Part shown: positions 35,976 through 45,898 of the stretch, one piece after another | Layout: every line of letters begins with the position of its first letter | How positions within the stretch are numbered: position 1 is the first letter of the stretch | NCBI RefSeq assembly: GCF_900143545.1 | Contig: NZ_FREV01000001.1 | Location: 372,001 to 436,000 of the forward strand | Reading direction: 5' to 3' | From: Loktanella sp. Alg231-35 | GTDB lineage: Bacteria > Pseudomonadota > Alphaproteobacteria > Rhodobacterales > Rhodobacteraceae | DNA: 64,000 nucleotides | Notes under the pieces: model-generated | Told to the model about the DNA's origin: nothing | Seen by the model: the letters and a program-made list of their open reading frames with translations, nothing else | The model's database searches: none | Translations under genes and position numbers: made by a program

Positions 35976-36830
35976 TTATGACCTTGGTTCGCGGATCAGT
36001 GATCCGGCACCGTGATCCGTAAACAGCTCTAGCAGGCAGGCATTGGGCGCCCGCCCGTCGAGGATAACAACCGCACGCACACCGTCTTTCATCGCGGCAA
36101 GGGCTGTTTCGGTCTTGGGGATCATGCCCCCTGCGATGGTGCCATCGGCGATCAACTCGGGGATCTTGGCAGGTGCAATTTCGGTCAGGACTTCGCCTGA
36201 CTTGTCCTTCACCCCTTCCACATCCGTCAGCAGCAACAAGCGGTCCGCGTTCAACGCCCCGGCAATCGCCCCTGCGGCAGTGTCGCCGTTGATATTGAAT
36301 GTCTCGCCGTTGCGGCCCAACCCCAAGGGGGCAATCACGGGGATCGCATGGGCGGCGTGCAAGTCGCGCAGGATTGTTGGGTCAACGTCTGCGGGTGTGC
36401 CCACAAAACCAAGCGCGGGATCCGTCTGATCGCACACAATCAGGTTGGCGTCTTTGCCTGACAGGCCAACGGCCTTGCCGCCCTCATCGCTTATGGCTTG
36501 CACAAGGCGGTTGTTCACCTGACCGGACAAAACCATTTCGACAACATCCATGGTGGCCTGATCGGTAACCCGTTTGCCATTCACGAACTCGGAGTGGATA
36601 TCCAGCTTGCCCAGCAACTCATTGATCATCGGACCGCCGCCGTGAACAATCACCGGGTTCAGTCCAACCTGACGCATCAGCACCACGTCGCGCGCAAAGC
36701 TGCGCATTGCCGCATCGCTGCCCATGGCGTTTCCGCCCAGCTTGATCACAACCGTCGCGCCGGCATAACGCTGCATATAGGGCAGGGCCTGGCTTAGGGT
36801 TTGCGCGGTTGCGATCCAATCACGGTTCAT
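35976..36830 (-). CDS. argB: Acetylglutamate kinase
   Basis: It phosphorylates N-acetylglutamate in arginine synthesis. The 284-residue product has [35 protein letters not shown]-like [18 protein letters not shown] and [13 protein letters not shown] use the ATG at 36830, preceded by AAGGGA at good spacing; a GTG at 36851 overlaps the engB stop (GTGA) and would add seven residues. It is co-directional with engB, MOSC and yidC. Confidence 0.94.
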   Translation of the reverse strand: MNRDWIATAQTLSQALPYMQRYAGATVVIKLGGNAMGSDAAMRSFARDVVLMRQVGLNPVIVHGGGPMINELLGKLDIHSEFVNGKRVTDQATMDVVEMVLSGQVNNRLVQAISDEGGKAVGLSGKDANLIVCDQTDPALGFVGTPADVDPTILRDLHAAHAIPVIAPLGLGRNGETFNINGDTAAGAIAGALNADRLLLLTDVEGVKDKSGEVLTEIAPAKIPELIADGTIAGGMIPKTETALAAMKDGVRAVVILDGRAPNACLLELFTDHGAGSLIREPRS

Positions 36831-36847
36831 GTCCTGGTCCCTTGTCT

Positions 36848-37495
36848 TCACTGGATGCCTGCAATGATAGCGCGCAGGGTCGGGATGCCGTCGCCCTTCT
36901 CCGAGGATGTCAGGATGATCTCTGGGAAGGCCGCGGGGTGCTTGGCCAAGGCAGCCCTTGTCTTGTCGAGCGAGGCGTTCAGCGCGTCGCCTTTCAGCTT
37001 ATCCACTTTGGTCATGACAACCTGAAACGTCACTGCAGCACTGTCGAGCAGCGACATGATTTCTTCGTCAACGGCCTTGGCGCCGTGCCGCGCATCGATC
37101 AGCACAAAGACCCGGCGCAGTGTTTGGCGGCCCGAGAGGTACTGCTTGAGCAAGCGCTGCCATTTTTCCACAACGGCGACCGGCGCATTGGCAAAGCCAT
37201 AGCCGGGTAGATCGACAACGTAGATGTCGCCTGCGGTGAAAAAGTTGATCTCTTGTGTGCGTCCCGGCGTGTTGGACGCGCGGGCGAGGCCCTTGCGCCC
37301 TGTCAGCGCGTTGATCAGGGATGATTTGCCGACGTTTGACCGCCCGGCAAAGCAAATCTCGACCCGGTCCGCAGCGGGCAGGCCATCCATGGCCACAACG
37401 CCTTTGACGAAATCGGTCTCACCCGCGAACAGCAGGCGCCCTTTTTCGAGGGCCTGTGCGTCAGGCTCTGCCACCTCGGGGAACCGCATTTCCAT
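36848..37495 (-). CDS. engB: Ribosome-biogenesis GTPase EngB (YihA/YsxC)
   Basis: An essential GTPase for large-subunit assembly. The 215-residue product has G1 [17 protein letters not shown]2 [14 protein letters not shown]3 [10 protein letters not shown] and G4 TKVDKL. The N-terminal extension of about 45 residues is typical. The position next to yidC and argB is familiar in this group. Confidence 0.95.
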   Translation of the reverse strand: MEMRFPEVAEPDAQALEKGRLLFAGETDFVKGVVAMDGLPAADRVEICFAGRSNVGKSSLINALTGRKGLARASNTPGRTQEINFFTAGDIYVVDLPGYGFANAPVAVVEKWQRLLKQYLSGRQTLRRVFVLIDARHGAKAVDEEIMSLLDSAAVTFQVVMTKVDKLKGDALNASLDKTRAALAKHPAAFPEIILTSSEKGDGIPTLRAIIAGIQ

Positions 37496-37497
37496 CG

Positions 37498-38253
37498 TCA
37501 GACTACCTTTGCCGTGTCGTTCGTGGCGATCTTACCGCCCTTGATCACCTTGGCATAGACGCCAAAGTCCTGATGGTTCCAGCCGTCGCGCAAGGCCGCC
37601 AGGGTGTCGGCGTCACGTTTGCCGGTGTGCGGGTTGGCCATGGTGTGCTTGCAGCGCTCAATGGGTTCGACGACGTGCAGGATGGCCTCTCCGATCTGGA
37701 CGTCTTTGCCCAGCCATTCCAGTTCTTCCCAAGGGCCTGCATCATCCAGCCAGATGTTCCCGCGCCAGCGCTCGATCTCAAGCGGGCGACCCAGTTTTTG
37801 CGACACGGCGTTGTGGCTCGCGTGGGTCATGATGGACACCGTTGGATAGTTGCTGTCGGTCATCCCGCGGTCGGGCGCCTTGGCTAACCCGGTGGGCTGG
37901 CGTTTGTCCGCCGGACAAAGCGGTTGCACCCACGCGATGAAACGGGCCACGTCGGTGGGATCATCGGGGCGAAAGCTGATCGCGCCCAAGGCGTCGTGCC
38001 GCAAGGCGATAGTCGCGTTCGTTTCGTCCAGTGTTGCCCAGATACCGGCAAGGTCCGGGGTGGCTGCGCCAATCATGAAGTTCCGACACATCACCCATGC
38101 TGGGTTGCTGTGGTCAAACTTTGTCGCGTCATGGGTCACAGCCCAATGCCTGTCCCAAGGCATCGTCTGCCCTGCGATAAGCGTGACCTGATCCAGCGCT
38201 TCGCGACCGTGACTTTTGATGGGGTGCCGCCACAGTGCTGCGACACTTGGCAT
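37498..38253 (-). CDS. MOSC-domain protein
   Basis: The 251-residue product has an N-terminal MOSC_N-type strand region (ALWRHPIKSHGREALD) and a C-terminal MOSC domain with RGNIWLDDAGPWEELEW and the conserved Cys in PIERCKHTMANPHTGKRD. The family handles sulfur bound to molybdenum cofactor or related sulfur transfer; the exact substrate is unknown. The start ATG abuts the yidC stop (TAGATG), which implies coupling. Confidence 0.88.
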   Translation of the reverse strand: MPSVAALWRHPIKSHGREALDQVTLIAGQTMPWDRHWAVTHDATKFDHSNPAWVMCRNFMIGAATPDLAGIWATLDETNATIALRHDALGAISFRPDDPTDVARFIAWVQPLCPADKRQPTGLAKAPDRGMTDSNYPTVSIMTHASHNAVSQKLGRPLEIERWRGNIWLDDAGPWEELEWLGKDVQIGEAILHVVEPIERCKHTMANPHTGKRDADTLAALRDGWNHQDFGVYAKVIKGGKIATNDTAKVV

Positions 38254-40077
38254 CTACTTGCCCTCTTTCTTGTCGGTCTCGGTGGCGGGCGCCTTTTTCT
38301 TGAGGCTGGATTTGATGTTGCCAAACACATCCGGTTTCGCCCCATGGCTGCGCATAATCGCATACTGCTGGGTGAAGGTGATGATGTTGTTGGCAATCCA
38401 GTACAGCACCAGACCGGATGCAAACGAGCCGAGCATGAACATGAAGACCCATGGCATCCAAGCAAAGATCATCTGCTGTGTAGGGTCGGTTGGCGCGGGG
38501 TTCAGCTTTTGCTGCAACCACATGGACACACCCAGAAGGATCGGCAGGATACCAATCATGATGACCGCAAGGATTGACCCCGGCTCTGGTCCGGCAAAGG
38601 GCAGCAAACCAAACAGGTTCAGGATCGAGGATGGATCAGGCGCGCTGAGATCCTCAATCCAGCCGATCCACGGTGCGTGGCGCAGCTCGATGGTGACAAA
38701 GATCACCTTGTAGAGCGAAAAGAAGATCGGAATTTGCAACAGGATGGGCAAACAGCCCGCAGCGGGGTTCACCTTGTTGTCCTTGTAGAGCTTCATCATG
38801 CCTTGCTGCATGGCTTGCTTGTCATCGCCCGCGCTCTCTTTGAGCTTTTCCATCTCTGGCTGTAGCTCTTTCATCTTGGCCATCGACACGTAGGATTTAT
38901 AGGCCAGCGGCAGCACGATGATCTTGAGGATCACGGTCAGCGCGAGGATCGACCAGCCCATGTTGCCGATAAAGATGTTGAGGTAGTGCAACAGCGCAAA
39001 GATCGGCTTGGTCAAGAAGAAGAACCAGCCCCAGTCGATACTATCAAGAAAGCCCGACACGCCACCTTCGTTTTCATAGCTGCGGATTGCTCCCCATTCT
39101 TTGGCACCGGCAAAAAGGCGGGTGGTTACGGTCGCTGTCGCACCCGCTTCCACGGTTTCAATTGGCATTACCGCTTCGGCCTGAAACAGGTCGCGGGTGT
39201 CGAAATATTTCGAGGTTGAGCGGAACGGCGTCGCCTGATCAGGGATCAGGGTCGTCATCCAATAGTGGTCGGTGTAGCCCAGCCAGCCAGAGCCGGTAAC
39301 ATCTAAACGCTCGGCTTGTGTGCGTTCGCGCGGATCAACGTCGTATTCCGTGATGTCGTCATAGTCGGTTTCCTCCAGCTCACCATCTGTCATCCGCACA
39401 AGGCCTTCGTGCAGGATAAAGAAGTTCTTGAGGTCATCGGGTTCGCCGTGACGGCGCAGCAAACCATAGGGCCGCGCGGACACCGCGCCGCTGCCAAGGT
39501 TTTCAACGCTTTGTGCGAAGGTGAACATGAAAGCATCATCAACCGCGATTTCGGTGCGGAAGATCTGACCAGCACCATTGTCCCAAGCCAAGGTAACCGG
39601 GTTTGACGGGGTCAGCGTATCGCCGCTTTCTAGCGACCAAATTGTTTCGGGGCCCGGCACGGCGCTGGCGTCGATGCCGTCAGTTGCCGTCCAACCGAAG
39701 GCCGCGAAGTAAGCACCGCTTTCGCCCACCGGGCGCAGCAAGCGTACGATGTCGGCGTCGTCATCGGTTGTTTCGCGGTACTGCGTCAAAGCCAGATCGT
39801 CGATCCGACCACCCTGCAACGAGATGGAGCCTGCAAATTGCGGCGTCTCAATTGCGATGCGGGGGGCCGCTGCGGCAGGTTCTGGCGCCGCGGACGGTGC
39901 CGTGGCCGCAGGGGCCACAGGATCAGCAGCGGGCAGTGTCGGGTCTTCCGCGACCTGCGCCGTTTCGGTGCCTGGTTCAACCGGCAATTCTTCGGGCGGA
40001 AACAGTGTGGTCCAGGCCACAATGACGGCAAAGCTCAACACCGTTGCCAAGATCAGGTTTCTATTCTGGTCGTCCAT
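38254..40077 (-). CDS. yidC: Membrane protein insertase YidC
   Basis: YidC inserts and folds inner-membrane proteins with or without SecYEG. The 607-residue product has the first membrane segment at about residues 7-25, an Ala/Pro-rich linker, a periplasmic beta domain, and the conserved core with AGCLPILLQIPIFFSLYKVI. A basic C-terminus follows. I start at the ATG at 40077 (MDDQNRNLILATVLSFAVI), the usual form in this group; an ATG at 40092 and a TTG at 40137 are in frame. A long inverted repeat lies at the start. rnpA and rpmH, often adjacent, are absent. Confidence 0.95.
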   Translation of the reverse strand: MDDQNRNLILATVLSFAVIVAWTTLFPPEELPVEPGTETAQVAEDPTLPAADPVAPAATAPSAAPEPAAAAPRIAIETPQFAGSISLQGGRIDDLALTQYRETTDDDADIVRLLRPVGESGAYFAAFGWTATDGIDASAVPGPETIWSLESGDTLTPSNPVTLAWDNGAGQIFRTEIAVDDAFMFTFAQSVENLGSGAVSARPYGLLRRHGEPDDLKNFFILHEGLVRMTDGELEETDYDDITEYDVDPRERTQAERLDVTGSGWLGYTDHYWMTTLIPDQATPFRSTSKYFDTRDLFQAEAVMPIETVEAGATATVTTRLFAGAKEWGAIRSYENEGGVSGFLDSIDWGWFFFLTKPIFALLHYLNIFIGNMGWSILALTVILKIIVLPLAYKSYVSMAKMKELQPEMEKLKESAGDDKQAMQQGMMKLYKDNKVNPAAGCLPILLQIPIFFSLYKVIFVTIELRHAPWIGWIEDLSAPDPSSILNLFGLLPFAGPEPGSILAVIMIGILPILLGVSMWLQQKLNPAPTDPTQQMIFAWMPWVFMFMLGSFASGLVLYWIANNIITFTQQYAIMRSHGAKPDVFGNIKSSLKKKAPATETDKKEGK

Positions 40078-40082
40078 CTGAA

Positions 40083-40172
40083 AATCGCCCATTTTCACTA
40101 AGAAAGTCTGGGGGTCGTTCAACCTGTCAGGGGCCAAAAGGTCAAGCTGTTTTCAGTGAAAATGGGGCGATT
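40083..40172 (-). promoter_or_regulatory. Long inverted repeat at the yidC start
   Basis: AATCGCCCATTTTCACT (40083-40099) pairs with AGTGAAAATGGGGCGATT (40155-40172) with one bulged base. In the yidC mRNA this forms a 17-bp stem that ends 6 bases before the start codon and includes the likely ribosome-binding sequence GGGCGA. A second hairpin (GGCAAC/GTTGCC, 40175-40198) lies upstream. Occlusion of translation is the likely consequence. Confidence 0.7.
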
Positions 40173-40230
40173 GCGGCAACAGGCGTCAGGCCGTTGCCAG
40201 CCTTGGCCATTCGCTGCAATTGTCAGGTGA

Positions 40231-40398
40231 TCAGTTTTTCGGGTCGTTGAACCGGCGTTTGACGGTTTGAAATACCTTCAGAAGACGTGGGTCTTGGCTT
40301 GCCAGCTTAGAAACCATCTCGGAAAAAGCGGCGTCGTCTTGCCCATAAAATGCTTGGGCTGCCTCTTGCGGGCTCATGGATTGAGATACTGACTTCAT
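40231..40398 (-). CDS. Small hypothetical protein (55 aa) upstream of yidC
   Basis: The frame begins at the ATG at 40398, six bases after AAAGGTGA, and ends at TGA (40233-40231). The product begins MKSVSQSMSPQEAAQAFYG and ends LLKVFQTVKRRFNDPKN. It is amphipathic, with an acidic middle and a basic end, and has no signal peptide. The strong ribosome site and even codon use support a real gene. I know no family for it. The 295-bp gap on its 5' side (40399-40693) is AT-rich and holds its promoter region and a TGTAACTC/GAGTTACA hairpin at the end of puuB. Confidence 0.55.
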   Translation of the reverse strand: MKSVSQSMSPQEAAQAFYGQDDAAFSEMVSKLASQDPRLLKVFQTVKRRFNDPKN

Positions 40399-40693
40399 AC
40401 GTGTTCACCTTTCGCACCTACTATCAGATCCACACTAATTGTGTATCTGGGTGAAAATGAGGCCGTATTGGGGCCATCTTCTTGATTTGCCCACGTGTAT
40501 GGAATGTCACGTGAAAGCCGGGTTGAGCGCTGTTTCGATAAAGCAAATAGCCTTTTGAGTCGCTCTATAAATTACGTTTACGTTAGTTGCCATATTGAAC
40601 CGACTCGCAACCACCATTTCAAGAGCGATCTTTCTTGAAGATTAACAATAAGTTAACGGAAAATTACATGCTTAAGTTGTGTAACTCGTTGAG

Positions 40694-41995
40694 TTACAAT
40701 CTATCCCTGAGGCTGTACCAGAGCATTGCGAGTACCAGAAGCGGTGCGCGCAGCGCGGGCCCGCCTGGGAATTTCAGTGTCGGAACCTGTGCCATGATGT
40801 CGAACCGTTCGGCCTGTCCGGCGATGGTTTCTGCCGCAATTTGACCGGATAACGTGGCAAGCGCGACACCAGCACCAGAAAACCCTGATGCGGTCAGGAT
40901 ATTCCCGCCGAGCCGCTCAAAGTGCGGCATCCGGTTCATCGTGATCCCCAGCGTCCCGCCCCATGCATGATCAATGCTGATATCATTGAGTTGCGGAAAG
41001 ATTTCGGCCAGCGGTCTGCGCACGGCAGAGGCGATATCGGTGGGAAACTTGTACCCATAACTTTCGGTGCCGCCAAAAAGCAGCCTGTGATCTTCGGAAA
41101 ACCGAAAGTAGTTCACCACGAATTTGCTGTCGGCAACGGCATGGTTGTTGCGCAGCACATCTTCCTGCGCCTCAGGCGACATAGGGCTGGTGGCAACAAT
41201 GTAGTTGTTGATCGGCATGACCCGCTGCGCCACATGCGGTTGAATGGTCCCTAGATAGCCATTGCACCCCAACACCACATGCGAGGCCTTGATCTGCGCC
41301 TGATCGGTGCTGATCGTGACGGGGTCGCCCTCTGCTAGACTGGTGACCTTGCTTTGCTCAAAGATGCGCGCGCCGGATTTTACCGCGAGCCGGGCCAGAC
41401 CCAGCGCCAGTTCCAGCGGGTTCACATGACCGCCGCCCATATCAAGGGTGCCACCATGATATGCAGGCGAATTGACCAGATGTCGGCATTCGTCAGGCTC
41501 AAGCACGCGCAGTTGGTCGTAGCCATATTTGCGCGACATATGATCGACATAGGCTTGGTTGTGATGGTGGTCGCGCTGGCGATGCACGGTGTGGATGATG
41601 CCGTCATTGAAATCAGTATGAACCTCGGCCATCTGGCAAAGCTCTCGCACGAGGCCTACGGCCTGACTGCCAATGGACCAGAGCTGGCGTGCGTGCGCGT
41701 CGCCGACCATATCCTCCAGCTCATCCTGATCGCGGCGCTGGCCCATGCTGACCTGACCGCCGTTGCGTCCCGATGCGCCAAAACCGACCCGCTGCGCCTC
41801 GACCAGGATCACGTCATAGCCGCGCTGGGCCAGATGATAGGCGGTGGACAGGCCAGTAAAGCCTCCACCCACCACGCAGACGTCACAGGTCAGCGCGCCC
41901 TTTGCGCTTGGAAAACGCGCCAGCTTGTCGGCACGCGCGGCATAGTAGGACGGCGGGTATTCCCCTTGTCGATCATTGACAGTCAGCAGATCCAT
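40694..41995 (-). CDS. puuB: FAD-dependent oxidase, PuuB-like
   Basis: The 433-residue product is a DAO-family flavoprotein. The FAD-binding motif CVVGGGFTGLSTAYHLA lies near residue 40, and SGRNGGQVSMG follows. It resembles gamma-glutamylputrescine oxidase, which oxidises the amine after glutamylation. No PuuA-type ligase is adjacent in the window, so another amine substrate is possible. It lies 5 bp after the spuC-like gene, with which it is likely co-transcribed. Confidence 0.82.
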   Translation of the reverse strand: MDLLTVNDRQGEYPPSYYAARADKLARFPSAKGALTCDVCVVGGGFTGLSTAYHLAQRGYDVILVEAQRVGFGASGRNGGQVSMGQRRDQDELEDMVGDAHARQLWSIGSQAVGLVRELCQMAEVHTDFNDGIIHTVHRQRDHHHNQAYVDHMSRKYGYDQLRVLEPDECRHLVNSPAYHGGTLDMGGGHVNPLELALGLARLAVKSGARIFEQSKVTSLAEGDPVTISTDQAQIKASHVVLGCNGYLGTIQPHVAQRVMPINNYIVATSPMSPEAQEDVLRNNHAVADSKFVVNYFRFSEDHRLLFGGTESYGYKFPTDIASAVRRPLAEIFPQLNDISIDHAWGGTLGITMNRMPHFERLGGNILTASGFSGAGVALATLSGQIAAETIAGQAERFDIMAQVPTLKFPGGPALRAPLLVLAMLWYSLRDRL

Positions 41996-42000
41996 GTCGG

Positions 42001-43392
42001 TCAGCCTGTTTTCATCAATCCATCAGCCAGCACTTGCTCGTAAGCCTCATCCAGTGACTTGCGCGCACGCGTGATCAGGATGTCGATCTCTTCGATGGAA
42101 ATCGTCAGCGGAGGCGAGATGATCAACCGATCCCCCACGCTACGCATGATGATGTTATTTGCAAAGCAACGGTCACGGCAGATAAACCCAACGGTGCCCG
42201 GATCAGGGAACGCGGCGCGAGTGGCCCTGTCGGGCGTCAGCGCGATGGAGGCCATCATGCCGACGATCTTGGCCTCGCCCACAAGAGGGTGATCCATCAG
42301 CCCTTCCCATTGTTCGCGCAGGTATGGGGCAGTCACGTCGCGCACAGTGTCGATGATTTTTTCTTCTTCCAGAATACGCAGGTTTTCAAGCGCAACCGCA
42401 CAGGCCACCGGATGGCCCGAATAGGTGTAGCCGTGGTTGAACTCCGTCTCGCGGAGCACCCCTGCAACCTTGTCTGATACAATCGACCCGCCAATCGGAA
42501 TGTAGCCAGAGCTAAGGCCTTTCGCGATGGTAATCACGTCAGGTTCAATCCCTACGGTTTGAGAGCCAAACCAGTTGCCAGTCCGCCCAAAGCCGCAAAT
42601 CACCTCATCGGCGATCAGCAGAATGTCGTAGGCTTTGCAGATGCGCTGAATTTCCGGCCAATAGGTCTCTGGCGGTACGATCACACCGCCTGCACCCTGA
42701 ATGGGTTCGGCGATGAAGGCCGCGACCTTGTCCGGCCCGACCTCCTTGATCTTTGCCTCTAGCTGTTGGGCACGTTCCAGCCCGAAGGCCTCTGGTGTCG
42801 TATCACCGCCTTCGGCCCACCAGTTTGGTTGATCGATGAACTCAATGCCAGGGATAGGCAGGCTGCCCTGGCCGTGCATCCCCTTCATGCCGCCCAGTGA
42901 TGCCCCGCCGATGGTGGAGCCGTGATAGGCGTTCCAGCGCGAAATGATCACATCACGATCTGGCTGGCCTTTTTCTGCCCAATAGGTGCGCACAAGGCGG
43001 ATATTGGTGTCATTGGCATCCGAACCACCGCTGGCAAAGAACACATGATTTAGATCACCCGGCGCCAGTTCCGCCAGTTTCTGGGCGAGCATGATCGCGG
43101 GCACGTGGGTCGTCTGAAAGAAGGTATTGTAATAGGGCAGTTCTTTCATCTGGCGGGCCGCGGCTTCGGCCAGTTCATCGCGGCCATAACCGATGTTCAC
43201 ACACCACAGGCCTGCCATACCGTCGATGATCTCTTCGCCTTCGCTGTCCTTCAGCCAGACGCCATTGGCGGCTGTGATGACGCGGGGGCCTTTGTCTGAC
43301 AGCTCGTTGGCATGGGTGAATGGATGCAGGTGATGGGCAGCGTCCATTTCCTGAAGCTCGGCTGTGGGCGGATAGTTGGCAAGGATATTCAT
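42001..43392 (-). CDS. spuC: Class III aminotransferase, putrescine:pyruvate type
   Basis: The 463-residue PLP enzyme has ASGGSDANDTNIRLVRTYW, ISRWNAYHGSTIGGASLGG, LIADEVICGFGRTGNWFG and the PLP Lys in ITIAKGLSSGYIPIGGS. The sequence fits the SpuC group that transfers the amino group of putrescine or cadaverine to pyruvate. The location between a PuuB-like oxidase and the putrescine importer supports this. The gap to potF (43393-43606) must hold divergent promoters; I see no clear consensus. Confidence 0.87.
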   Translation of the reverse strand: MNILANYPPTAELQEMDAAHHLHPFTHANELSDKGPRVITAANGVWLKDSEGEEIIDGMAGLWCVNIGYGRDELAEAAARQMKELPYYNTFFQTTHVPAIMLAQKLAELAPGDLNHVFFASGGSDANDTNIRLVRTYWAEKGQPDRDVIISRWNAYHGSTIGGASLGGMKGMHGQGSLPIPGIEFIDQPNWWAEGGDTTPEAFGLERAQQLEAKIKEVGPDKVAAFIAEPIQGAGGVIVPPETYWPEIQRICKAYDILLIADEVICGFGRTGNWFGSQTVGIEPDVITIAKGLSSGYIPIGGSIVSDKVAGVLRETEFNHGYTYSGHPVACAVALENLRILEEEKIIDTVRDVTAPYLREQWEGLMDHPLVGEAKIVGMMASIALTPDRATRAAFPDPGTVGFICRDRCFANNIIMRSVGDRLIISPPLTISIEEIDILITRARKSLDEAYEQVLADGLMKTG

Positions 43393-43606
43393 TGCGACCT
43401 CGGATCATGCAGTTGCTGGGAAGAACGTGACACCGATTTACGGTTTCGAAAAGGCCTGCAAAGCATCCACCATGGATTTTGCACGCTGCGGGCGCGTTTG
43501 ACCTGTCTCAGATGCCAAATCCGAGAAAATCAGGACATTCTATTTGCAAAATTGCCGTTCTTGTTAAAGACTTTGTCGATGAAGCGAAATCCTAGGGGAG
43601 ACATGG

Positions 43607-44695
43607 ATGCTTAAGATGAAAACCGGCGTCATTCTGGCTGCCGCCGTTGCAACTGCACAGGCAGGCTGGGCGGAAGAAGTGCGCGTTTACAACTGGTCCG
43701 ACTACATCGATGAAGACCTGCTAACCAAGTTTGAAGAAGAAACCGGGTACGAGCTGATCTACGATGTGTTTGACAGCAACGAAGTCCTGGAAACTAAACT
43801 TCTCGCTGGTGGATCTGGCTATGATGTTGTGGTGCCATCGGGTACATTCCTGCAACGCCAAATCACAGCGGGCGCGTTTCAGCCGCTAGATGCATCCATG
43901 CTGGAAAATACCGGCAACCTCTGGGACGTTGTTCAAGCGCGTACGGAAACATATGATCCCGGTGGTGCTTACTCCATCAACTATATGTGGGGCACCACCG
44001 GCATCGGCGTGAACGTCGATAAGGTGACAGAGCTTCTGGGCGAGGACGCGCCCATTGCATCGCTCGACCTGATCTTTGACCCTGCAAACATGGAAAAGCT
44101 GGCCGAATGTGGCGTGCATTTCCTTGATGCCCCGTCCGAGATTATCCCGGCGGCCTTGCAGTACATTGGCGAAGACCCTGACAGCAAAGACGAAGACGTG
44201 CTTGCCAAGGCAGAGCCGATCCTGACTGCTGTGCGTCCCTATGTGCAGAAGTATCACAGCTCTGAATATATCTCGGCGTTGGCCAATGGTGATATCTGTG
44301 TGGCTTTTGGCTGGTCCGGCGACATCCTGCAATCGCGCGACCGCGCATGGGAAGCCGACAATGGGGTTGAGGTCGCCTATAATGCGCCATCCGAGGGTGC
44401 ATTGATGTGGTTTGACCAAATGGCGATCCCAGTGGATGCGCCAAACCCCGCAGGCGCCCACGCCTTCCTTGATTTCATCATGAATGCGGAAAACATGGCT
44501 GCGGCCTCAAACTACGTCTACTACGCCAACGGCAACGTGGCATCGCAGCCGCTGTTGGAAGAGGACGTGATCGGAGATCCGGCGATCTATCCAGATGCCG
44601 AGACGCTTGAGACACTTTATACAACTACACCCTATGATGCGCGCGCGCAGCGCTTCGTGACACGGATGTGGACACGTATCAAATCCGGCACCTAA
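43607..44695 (+). CDS. potF: Putrescine ABC transporter binding protein (PotF/SpuD)
   Basis: The periplasmic receptor for putrescine or related polyamines. The 362-residue product has a signal peptide ending near AQAGWAEEV, then VRVYNWSDYIDEDLL, DVFDSNEVLETKLLAGGSGY and PSGTFLQRQ, all typical of PotF/SpuD. The start at 43607 is six bases after GGGGAG; an ATG at 43603 reads only three codons. A hairpin follows the stop. Confidence 0.93.
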   Translation: MLKMKTGVILAAAVATAQAGWAEEVRVYNWSDYIDEDLLTKFEEETGYELIYDVFDSNEVLETKLLAGGSGYDVVVPSGTFLQRQITAGAFQPLDASMLENTGNLWDVVQARTETYDPGGAYSINYMWGTTGIGVNVDKVTELLGEDAPIASLDLIFDPANMEKLAECGVHFLDAPSEIIPAALQYIGEDPDSKDEDVLAKAEPILTAVRPYVQKYHSSEYISALANGDICVAFGWSGDILQSRDRAWEADNGVEVAYNAPSEGALMWFDQMAIPVDAPNPAGAHAFLDFIMNAENMAAASNYVYYANGNVASQPLLEEDVIGDPAIYPDAETLETLYTTTPYDARAQRFVTRMWTRIKSGT

Positions 44696-44702
44696 GTGCC
44701 TT

Positions 44703-44730
44703 GTCCGGCCCGACAGATGTCGGGCCGGAC
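44703..44730 (+). promoter_or_regulatory. Hairpin between potF and potG
   Basis: GTCCGGCCCGACA pairs exactly with TGTCGGGCCGGAC around GA, with no T run. It probably protects or partly terminates the potF message so that the binding protein exceeds the membrane subunits. Confidence 0.7.
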
Positions 44731-44768
44731 TACCTTTCCCAGTGCCGGCCCCGGAGCCCTGACCGCAT

Positions 44769-45890
44769 ATGTCCCAAAACGAATTCGCGCCGTGGAACGA
44801 TTCTGCCGCAAAGCCGTTGATCCAGTTTCAGAATGTCACCAAGCAATTCGGGGATTTTACCGCCGTCGATGATCTGAGCATCGACATCTATGAACAAGAA
44901 TTCTTTGCCCTGCTTGGCCCGTCGGGCTGTGGCAAAACCACGATGATGCGCATGCTGGCCGGGTTTGAAAAACCCACAGGCGGGACGATCCTGCTGGACG
45001 GCAAAGACATCTCGCCGATCCCACCCAACAAACGCAGCGTGAACATGATGTTCCAATCCTACGCGCTGTTCCCGCATCTGACGGTCTATGACAACATCGC
45101 CTTTGGTCTGAAACGATCCGACATGCCAAGAGATCAGATCGACGACCGCGTTAACAAGATGCTCAAGCTGGTCCAGATCGAGAAATTCGCAAACCGCAAG
45201 CCCGAGCAGATTTCCGGAGGCCAACGCCAGCGCGTGGCTTTGGCCCGCGCCCTTGCGAAAGCACCCAAATTGCTGCTGCTGGATGAGCCGCTTTCTGCAC
45301 TGGATAAGAAACTCCGTCAGGACACCCAGTTTGAGCTGATGGATATTCAGGAAAAAACCGGCACCACCTTTGTGATCGTCACCCATGATCAGGAAGAAGC
45401 GATGACGGTGGCCAGCCGCGTGGCCGTGATGAATTTCGGCAAGCTCATTCAGGTCGATACGCCGACCCAGATTTATGAAGCGCCCAATAGCGCCTATGTG
45501 GCCGACTTTATTGGCGACGTGAACATCATCGAAGGCAATGCAACGAAGGACGGCGATAAGGTGTCGATTGCCTGGGCCGAGGGCCAGCCAGAGATCGTCG
45601 GCACCCCGTCGCAGCCCGTTGGCGAAGGGCGCGTCAGCTTTATCATCCGCCCTGAAAAGATCACGATTTCATCGGACAAGCCGACCGACCGGCGCAATGC
45701 GGTGCAGGGTAAGGTGCTCGACATTGCCTATCTAGGCAATTTGTCGACCTACCACGTGGAAATGCCCAATGGCATTGTGATCAAGGCGCAGGCCGCCAAC
45801 CAGCGCCGCCGCGATAGCCTGCCATTTACGTGGGAAGATCCGGTCTGGCTATCATGGAGCGATACCGCCGGTGTCGTGCTAGAGGGGTAG
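44769..45890 (+). CDS. potG: Putrescine ABC transporter ATPase
   Basis: The cytoplasmic ATPase of the putrescine importer. The 373-residue product has Walker [10 protein letters not shown], signature [15 protein letters not shown], Walker [15 protein letters not shown] and HDQEEAM with the switch His. The C-terminal regulatory TOBE-like domain runs from about residue 250. All motifs are canonical. potH starts 8 bp after the stop. Confidence 0.94.
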   Translation: MSQNEFAPWNDSAAKPLIQFQNVTKQFGDFTAVDDLSIDIYEQEFFALLGPSGCGKTTMMRMLAGFEKPTGGTILLDGKDISPIPPNKRSVNMMFQSYALFPHLTVYDNIAFGLKRSDMPRDQIDDRVNKMLKLVQIEKFANRKPEQISGGQRQRVALARALAKAPKLLLLDEPLSALDKKLRQDTQFELMDIQEKTGTTFVIVTHDQEEAMTVASRVAVMNFGKLIQVDTPTQIYEAPNSAYVADFIGDVNIIEGNATKDGDKVSIAWAEGQPEIVGTPSQPVGEGRVSFIIRPEKITISSDKPTDRRNAVQGKVLDIAYLGNLSTYHVEMPNGIVIKAQAANQRRRDSLPFTWEDPVWLSWSDTAGVVLEG

Positions 45891-45898
45891 GGGCAGGT

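Noticed and set aside
39838-40101. Plus-strand Arg/Gly-rich frame opposite the yidC linker
   Set aside because: The Arg/Gly/Cys composition is the shadow of the Ala/Pro-rich YidC linker.
40635-40844. Plus-strand frame of 69 codons at the end of the puuB-like gene
   Set aside because: It overlaps the C-terminal coding part of a well-supported minus-strand gene and has no family features.
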